This document shows positions 6,660-11,159 of a stretch of DNA of 11,159 nt, in pieces. The stretch is from the NCBI GenBank assembly GCA_047635375.1, contig JBLIKP010000076.1:1-11159 (forward strand), read 5' to 3'. How positions within the stretch are numbered: the stretch's first letter is position 1; each line of letters begins with the position of its first letter. The translations under genes were made by a program, and so were the position numbers. This DNA comes from JBLIKP01 sp047635375. Its GTDB lineage: Bacteria > Bacteroidota > Bacteroidia > Sphingobacteriales > Sphingobacteriaceae. The notes under the pieces were generated by a model. The model saw only the letters and a list, made by a program, of their open reading frames with translations, was not told the origin of the DNA and ran no database searches.

Positions 6660-8144
6660 GTGGGAGAAAATGCCGCATTCATAATTGTATTAATCTATAC
6701 ACTTTCCATTGGTGCCATAATGGTGTTTTCCATAGGGCAAGCTGTTTTAGTTTACCAATACCTAAAAGGGAAGAAAGCCAAAATCGGCGAAAGCCAAAAT
6801 CCCCGAAAAGGTTACTTTCCCCTAGTCACTCTGCAACTTCCGGTTTATAATGAGCTTTATGTGGTGGAAAGACTGATTGACGCTTGCTGCAGATTAGATT
6901 ATCCTATTGACAAACTGGAAATCCAGGTGCTTGATGACTCTACCGATGAAACCAAGGAGATAATTGCTAAAAAAGTTAAAGAATACCAAGCTAAAGGAGT
7001 TGATATTTCCCAAGTTCTTCGGCCTAATAGGGTGGGTTATAAAGCAGGGGCTTTGGAGTATGGATTGAAGCAATGTAAGGGTGAGTTTATTGCTATTTTC
7101 GATGCCGACTTTGTCCCTGAACCTGATTTTTTAATGAACACTATTTCCCAATTTTCAGAGGATAACATAGGTATGGTTCAAACCCGTTGGGAGCACTTGA
7201 ACTTAGATTACTCGTTATTGACCAAGGTTCAAGGCTTTGGTCTTGACGCACATTTTACTGTGGAGCAGGCTGGGCGGAATTTCGCGGGTCTTTACATGAA
7301 TTTTAACGGAACTGCGGGCGTATGGCGTAAATCCTGTATTTCTGATGCAGGTGGTTGGCAGCATGATACGCTCACCGAAGACCTTGATTTGAGTTATCGT
7401 GCCCAATTAAAGGGGTGGAATTTTAAGTATCTGGAGCAATTTGCAACACCCGCCGAACTTCCCGCTGAGATGAGCGCTGTAAAATCCCAACAGTTTAGGT
7501 GGACCAAAGGAGCCGTAGAAACAGCAAAAAAGGTGCTTAGGAATGTTTGGAAAGCCGATATAGCCCTTAAACTTAAAGTGTTTAGTACATTCCATCTTTT
7601 GAACAGCTACGTATTTATATTTATCTTCCTTACGGGTGTGCTAAGCGTGCCGCTGTTGGTGATAAAAAATCAGTACCCAGTTTATCAAACGTACTTTTTA
7701 TTCAGCTCGTTTTTTTTATTAAGTTTTGTGGTGATGATCGCCTTTTATATGGTGAGTTTATCGCAGCGAATTCAAAGTAAATCAGGGACTTTTAAAAGAT
7801 TTCTGTTCCTTTTCCCATTATTTATGTCGGTTAGTATGGGAATGGCTTTTCATAATTCAAAAGCGGTGATTGAAGGCCTTAGAGGCAAGAAAAGCCCATT
7901 TATTAGAACGCCTAAGTTTAATGTGGTGGCCATGTCAGATAAGTTTTCTCAGAATAAATACCTCTCCAGAAAGATTGAGTGGGGCACCGTTGTCGAAACC
8001 TTGCTTGCCTTCTATTATTTGGGAGGAATTGCCATTGCGGTGTACTTTGTGGATTACGGATTATTACCTTTTCATTTAATGCTCTTTCTGGGCTTTGGCA
8101 TCATTAGTTATTTTTCAATTTCCCACGCAAGACTAAGAAATTAA
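6660..8144 (+). CDS. Membrane GT2, CslA/cellulose-synthase-like processive glycosyltransferase
   Basis: This 494-residue protein has one N-terminal membrane helix (about 6-33), a cytoplasmic GT-A domain and several C-terminal helices (about 310-335, 343-366, 380-398, 445-465 and 468-488). Catalytic motifs are all present: LDDSTDE (D92, D93), FDADF (D148-x-D150), TEDLD (E240, D241; D241 the likely base) and QQFRW (277-281). The string GYKAGAL and the HFTVEQ...FNGTAGVWR block match plant CslA mannan synthases and their bacterial relatives more closely than BcsA, and there is no PilZ domain. A beta-linked mannan or glucan product is therefore plausible but not shown. The start is GTG at 6660, since no ATG lies upstream before a TAA; the next ATG (6720) would cut off half of the first helix. 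It ends 1 nt before the next gene. Confidence 0.85.
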   Translation: MGENAAFIIVLIYTLSIGAIMVFSIGQAVLVYQYLKGKKAKIGESQNPRKGYFPLVTLQLPVYNELYVVERLIDACCRLDYPIDKLEIQVLDDSTDETKEIIAKKVKEYQAKGVDISQVLRPNRVGYKAGALEYGLKQCKGEFIAIFDADFVPEPDFLMNTISQFSEDNIGMVQTRWEHLNLDYSLLTKVQGFGLDAHFTVEQAGRNFAGLYMNFNGTAGVWRKSCISDAGGWQHDTLTEDLDLSYRAQLKGWNFKYLEQFATPAELPAEMSAVKSQQFRWTKGAVETAKKVLRNVWKADIALKLKVFSTFHLLNSYVFIFIFLTGVLSVPLLVIKNQYPVYQTYFLFSSFFLLSFVVMIAFYMVSLSQRIQSKSGTFKRFLFLFPLFMSVSMGMAFHNSKAVIEGLRGKKSPFIRTPKFNVVAMSDKFSQNKYLSRKIEWGTVVETLLAFYYLGGIAIAVYFVDYGLLPFHLMLFLGFGIISYFSISHARLRN

Positions 8145-8145
8145 C

Positions 8146-9465
8146 ATGCCGAAATGGAAAATAATAATTTTCGGACTGACCATTTCCCTGCTATTGGTTG
8201 GCTTAAATTATTTTATTCCAAGGTCAGATTTTTTCTTGCTTTCACTTTGTTTTGTATCCAGCTTTGTACTTTATTTTTTCTTCTTTGTTCGATATAAGGA
8301 TGGTCTTTCTTTAAACGAAGGAATTGCATTGGGAATGTTTTTCCGAGCTATTTTACTTTTTTCCCTCCCAAATTTGAGTGATGATTTCTACCGATTTATT
8401 TGGGATGGGAACTTGGCGATAAATGGAATAAATCCATTTGAATTTACTCCAAGCCAAGTGCTTGATTCAAATATTCTTCCTGAAATTAACTTTCTACACC
8501 CACTTTTAAATTCTCAGGATTATTATTCGGTATACCCGCCTGTATTGCAATGGGTATTTGGGTTGGGAGCTTTGATAGCTGGGACTTCCTTTTTGGGTAA
8601 TGTAATTTTCTTTAAGCTTATTTTGCTTGCCGCCGAAGGGTTTTCATTAGTCCTAATAATCAAACTATTAAAGTCCCTTTCATTAGATCCCAAGAAAGTT
8701 TTTCTTTACGCTTGGAACCCCTTGGTTGTCCTGGAAATTATCGGGAATATTCACTTTGAAGGCCTATATCTTCCTTTTTTACTTTTATTTCTAGTGGGCT
8801 TAGTTTCTTTAAATGAAAAGAAGTCTGTGGCTGGGCTAATTGGCGGAGTAGGGTCAAAATTAATACCATTGTATTTGGTCCCGTTAACTGTGTTTAGATT
8901 AGGGGTTAAAACGGCAGTTAGAGTAGGTGCTGTGTCGATGATTGGCGGCTTAATTATATTTTTGCCTTATTTCTATAAATGGGAATTTATTCAGAGGTTT
9001 TTAACCTCAGTAGACCTGTATTTTAAAACTTTTGAGTTTAATGGTGGAGTGTACCTGGTTTTAAGGAATTTAATATCCAATATTATCGGGTACAATCCAA
9101 TTCAAACGCTTGGTCCAATTTTAGGTGGAATAACCTGGGGTACGGCGCTTTTTCTCGGATTTTATTTCCGTAAGAAACCGGTTTTTGCGGCTTTTTGGAT
9201 ATTATTTTTTATTCTGTTTTTCGCAAGCATTGTTCACCCTTGGTACATAATCCCGTTTTTCTGTCTTTCATTGTTTACCCCTTATCGTTTTCCGCTTTGG
9301 TGGACTTTAATGATTTTCGGGTCTTATTTCGCGTATTCAAACGCGATATTTTCTGAGAATTATTTACTCGTGGGGCTGGAGTATTTCGTTGTTTTCGGCG
9401 CGCTGATTTTTGAGTTAACCCGAAAAAATGGCATGAAAAAACCCCAAGGAATTCCTGAGGTTTAA
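8146..9465 (+). CDS. GT-C fold polytopic glycosyltransferase (mannosyltransferase-like)
   Basis: This 439-residue protein is almost entirely hydrophobic, with roughly eleven or twelve membrane segments. The first outside loop holds SDDFYRFIWDG (D79, D80) followed by NGINPFEF, and then YSVYPPVLQWVFG. An acidic pair near an early Tyr/Arg/Trp-Asp-Gly and the Asn-Pro-Phe/Tyr motif are what lipid-phosphate-sugar-dependent enzymes (MptA/B and DUF2029/GT87-like) show. A late HPWYIIPF (His364) is also typical. Such enzymes take a sugar from polyprenyl-phosphate on the non-cytoplasmic side; the sugar here is not determined. The ATG follows the upstream TAA by a single base, so it is translated from the same message. 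The final codons overlap a terminator hairpin serving the facing gene. Fold confident, specificity not. Confidence 0.72.
   Translation: MPKWKIIIFGLTISLLLVGLNYFIPRSDFFLLSLCFVSSFVLYFFFFVRYKDGLSLNEGIALGMFFRAILLFSLPNLSDDFYRFIWDGNLAINGINPFEFTPSQVLDSNILPEINFLHPLLNSQDYYSVYPPVLQWVFGLGALIAGTSFLGNVIFFKLILLAAEGFSLVLIIKLLKSLSLDPKKVFLYAWNPLVVLEIIGNIHFEGLYLPFLLLFLVGLVSLNEKKSVAGLIGGVGSKLIPLYLVPLTVFRLGVKTAVRVGAVSMIGGLIIFLPYFYKWEFIQRFLTSVDLYFKTFEFNGGVYLVLRNLISNIIGYNPIQTLGPILGGITWGTALFLGFYFRKKPVFAAFWILFFILFFASIVHPWYIIPFFCLSLFTPYRFPLWWTLMIFGSYFAYSNAIFSENYLLVGLEYFVVFGALIFELTRKNGMKKPQGIPEV
9435..9463 (-). terminator. Intrinsic terminator of the DUF3276 gene, inside the facing gene's 3' end
   Basis: On the minus strand AAACCTCAGGAA pairs with TTCCTTGGGGTTT (one bulged T, one G-U pair), and the 3' arm runs into six T. 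The hairpin centre is the palindrome AGGAATTCCT at 9447-9456. It lies 25 nt past the stop of the minus-strand gene. On the plus strand the same hairpin has a mismatch and is followed by only three T then an AT-rich stretch, so it would end transcription less well from that side. Confidence 0.65.
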
Positions 9466-9487
9466 TTATTTTATTTAAGGGATAAAA

Positions 9488-9853
9488 TTAAAAATTAGTA
9501 TCATCCTTGTTTTCTTGTTTTTTTACGTCTTCAAATTCTTCTCCAACATGAGGTTTATTTGCAATATGTTCGTTTTCGTCTAAATTCCCTTCATCGTCGA
9601 ATGCCGGAGATTTTTCCTTGATAAACTCAACAGTTTCATTTAATGTTTCCATGAAACTTTCAAAATCCTCTTTGTAAAGGAAGATCTTGTGTTTTTCATA
9701 CCCATCATCAGAAAATCTTTTTTTACTTTCTGTAATGGTTAAATAGAAATCTTCAGACCGTGTAGTTTTTACATCAAAGAAATAAGTTCTTTTACCTGCA
9801 CGTACTCTTTTTGAGAAAATTTCTTGTTGATCTCTTTTGTCAAAATCAGCCAT
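9488..9853 (-). CDS. PUR-family (DUF3276) nucleic-acid-binding protein
   Basis: This 121-residue soluble protein begins MADFDKRDQQEIFSKRVRAG, followed by KRTYFFDVKTTRSEDFYLTI, a fold typical of the short PUR-alpha-like proteins (DUF3276) found throughout Bacteroidota. The conserved part covers about residues 10-85. The remainder is acidic and low in complexity (EEFEDVKKQENKDD), as is usual for the tail of this family. Basic and aromatic residues in the N-terminal half fit single-strand DNA or RNA binding; the biological role is poorly known. The ATG at 9853 has a promoter 30-60 nt upstream and a terminator 25 nt after the stop, so it appears to be a stand-alone transcription unit. Confidence 0.88.
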   Translation of the reverse strand: MADFDKRDQQEIFSKRVRAGKRTYFFDVKTTRSEDFYLTITESKKRFSDDGYEKHKIFLYKEDFESFMETLNETVEFIKEKSPAFDDEGNLDENEHIANKPHVGEEFEDVKKQENKDDTNF

Positions 9854-9882
9854 ATCGCACTCAACAATTATTAGTTAAAAAT

Positions 9883-9914
9883 GCAAGATACAAAGTTTCT
9901 AAATTGTCGGGCAA
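9883..9914 (-). promoter_or_regulatory. Promoter of the DUF3276 gene
   Basis: On the minus strand TATCTTGC (9890-9883) is one base short of the Bacteroidota TAnnTTTG -7 element, and TTG (9914-9912) sits 21 nt upstream of it, in the -33 position. The start codon lies about 30 nt downstream. It sits in the 107-nt gap after the ABC exporter gene, which implies transcription independent of the exporter. Confidence 0.5.
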
Positions 9915-9960
9915 TAAAAGGTAAATTTAAAAATTGGTTGAGTTTCGAGGGTGTAAAATA

Positions 9961-11159
9961 TTAGGCTGACTGTTCTTCCAACAATTGTTTGTCGTATAAA
10001 GATTTATAATGCCCGTCTATTTTCAATAGCTGATCATGGTTGCCTTCTTCGACAATTTTTCCTGATTCAAGCACCACAATTTTATCGGCGTTTTTTATTG
10101 TGCTAACCCGATGGCTTATTATTATTGTGGTTTTGCCCTTCATCAACTCGCTTAAGTTGGATAAAATTGTTTCCTCAGTTTTTGTGTCTACCGCAGAGAG
10201 GCAATCGTCGAAGATCAATATTTGAGGTTCTTTTATTATTGCACGCGCAATGCTTATTCTCTGTTTCTGACCGCCAGATAGGGTTACTCCCCTTTCTCCA
10301 ACATGGGTTTCGAAGCCTTTTGGAAACCCTACAATATTTGAATACACAACGGCGTCTTTAGCTGCTTTTTCAATTCTTTCCTGAGAAGGGTTGCTTACCC
10401 CGAAGCCAATATTATTTTTTATAGTATCACTAAAAAGGAAGGTCCCTTGTGGTACATAGCCAATTTGAGAGCGAAGACCGTTAAGATTTACTTCATTTAG
10501 TTTTTTTCCGTCAATAGTAACTGAGCCCTCGGTTGGATCATATAGTCTTGAAATAAGGTTGGTAATGGTCGATTTTCCAGATCCAGTCTTACCGATTATT
10601 GCGATAACCTTTCCTGCCTCAATTTTTAAATTTAGCTCAGAAAGCGCCGTGATTTCTGTGTCGGGATAGGTTAGGGAGACGTGGTTAAATTCTATGTTCC
10701 CTTTGAATATTTCGGCTTTCACATCAGGTCCAACGATTTCTGATTTTGTGTTTAGAAATTCATTAATTCTTTTCTGAGAAGCTGCAGCGCGCTGAACCAA
10801 AGAGCTAACCCAGCCAAGTGCAGTTACTGGCCATGTAAGCATGGTGACGTAAACGATGAATTCAGCAATATTACCTGCGGAAATAGTTCCCTTTATCACT
10901 TCTTGTCCGCCCACGTAAACAGTAAGAATAATACTTAATCCAATTAGAAGAAGCATCGTTGGGAAGAAAAAAGCCTGTACCTGAGCTAATTCCATAGATT
11001 TGTCGCGGTAAATATCGGCTTGAGCCCCAAAATCTTTATTGGTTTGCTTTTCTCTTCCATAAGCTTTAACCACTCTTATTCCGGAAAATACCTCCTGCAC
11101 AAAGCTGCTCAGATTGGAGAGCTGGCCTTGAATCAATTCGCTTTTTTTGTTAATTATAT
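9961..11159 (-). CDS. ABC exporter (MsbA/MdlB-like fused permease-ATPase), partial
   Basis: The frame is open to the right edge (last full codon at 11157), so the N-terminal 190 or so residues lie outside the window. Numbering from the TTG at 11136, which is internal and not a true start, the visible part has the end of the permease domain with two helices (about 54-76 and 86-110). The ATPase domain follows: Walker A GKTGSGKST (182-190), Q-loop Gln230, signature LSGGQKQR (286-293), Walker B ILIFDD (306-311), D-loop SAVD and His342. The residue after the Walker B Asp is Asp311 instead of the usual catalytic Glu, a feature of some heterodimeric exporters with one weak ATP site, though DD is common in this subfamily. 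The visible layout is one permease-ATPase half; it should act as a dimer. The exported substrate cannot be inferred. Confidence 0.88.
   Translation of the reverse strand, partial: IINKKSELIQGQLSNLSSFVQEVFSGIRVVKAYGREKQTNKDFGAQADIYRDKSMELAQVQAFFFPTMLLLIGLSIILTVYVGGQEVIKGTISAGNIAEFIVYVTMLTWPVTALGWVSSLVQRAAASQKRINEFLNTKSEIVGPDVKAEIFKGNIEFNHVSLTYPDTEITALSELNLKIEAGKVIAIIGKTGSGKSTITNLISRLYDPTEGSVTIDGKKLNEVNLNGLRSQIGYVPQGTFLFSDTIKNNIGFGVSNPSQERIEKAAKDAVVYSNIVGFPKGFETHVGERGVTLSGGQKQRISIARAIIKEPQILIFDDCLSAVDTKTEETILSNLSELMKGKTTIIISHRVSTIKNADKIVVLESGKIVEEGNHDQLLKIDGHYKSLYDKQLLEEQSA

Noticed and set aside
6632..6850. Plus-strand 72-codon open frame at the start of the CslA-like gene
   Set aside because: It is the shifted-frame shadow of the conserved N-terminal region; the 494-residue frame carries all the GT2 motifs.
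7215..7595. Two minus-strand open frames inside the CslA-like gene
   Set aside because: They lie opposite the catalytic motifs TEDLD and QQFRW and read as low-information shadows.
10040..10361. Two plus-strand open frames inside the ABC exporter gene
   Set aside because: They are antisense to the conserved ATPase motifs.

Overview
The window looks like chromosomal DNA of a marine or environmental Bacteroidota (Flavobacteriia-like) bacterium. It is AT-rich, has almost no strong Shine-Dalgarno sites, and carries promoters of the Bacteroidota type (TAnnTTTG at -7). It also encodes a PUR/DUF3276 protein, which is typical of that phylum, and sensor-kinase modules of a familiar Bacteroidota style. 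No RNA gene, CRISPR array, IS element or integrase was seen.

Layout. (1) 1-1721, plus strand: the tail of an unidentified gene, then a polytopic membrane polyferredoxin of the NapH/NosR/CcoG type. (2) 1718-4038, minus strand: two sensor-kinase genes that converge on the polyferredoxin gene. The downstream one is a complete membrane histidine kinase. The upstream one has a membrane input domain and an ATPase domain but no phosphoacceptor (DHp) domain. They are joined by a TGATG stop/start overlap. (3) 4049-about 5787, minus strand: a stretch that looks nearly geneless to an ORF caller but is a graveyard of three recognisable genes in tandem. These are a 5' part of a PhoX/DUF839 phosphatase gene, a 5'-truncated and frameshifted mscL, and a heavily mutated sensor gene whose N-terminal membrane domain resembles the plant and cyanobacterial ethylene-binding domain. 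(4) 5898-9465, plus strand: three glycosyltransferase genes (a DPM1-like GT2, a CslA/cellulose-synthase-like membrane GT2 and a GT-C mannosyltransferase-like protein). The last two are an operon with 1 nt between them and a good promoter upstream. (5) 9488-11159, minus strand: a PUR-family (DUF3276) gene with its own promoter and a terminator lying inside the end of the facing gene, then the C-terminal two thirds of an ABC exporter running off the window.

How the genes might work together. The glycosyltransferases could form one route: the DPM1-like enzyme makes a lipid-phosphate sugar, the GT-C enzyme uses it on the far side of the membrane, and the CslA-like enzyme makes a beta-mannan or glucan-type chain. 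This is inference from families, not shown by sequence. The most unusual part is the minus-strand block 1718-5787, where one intact kinase sits next to a kinase that has lost its DHp domain and three dead genes. It looks like a region undergoing deletion and decay. I saw no convincing new defence or mobile system.
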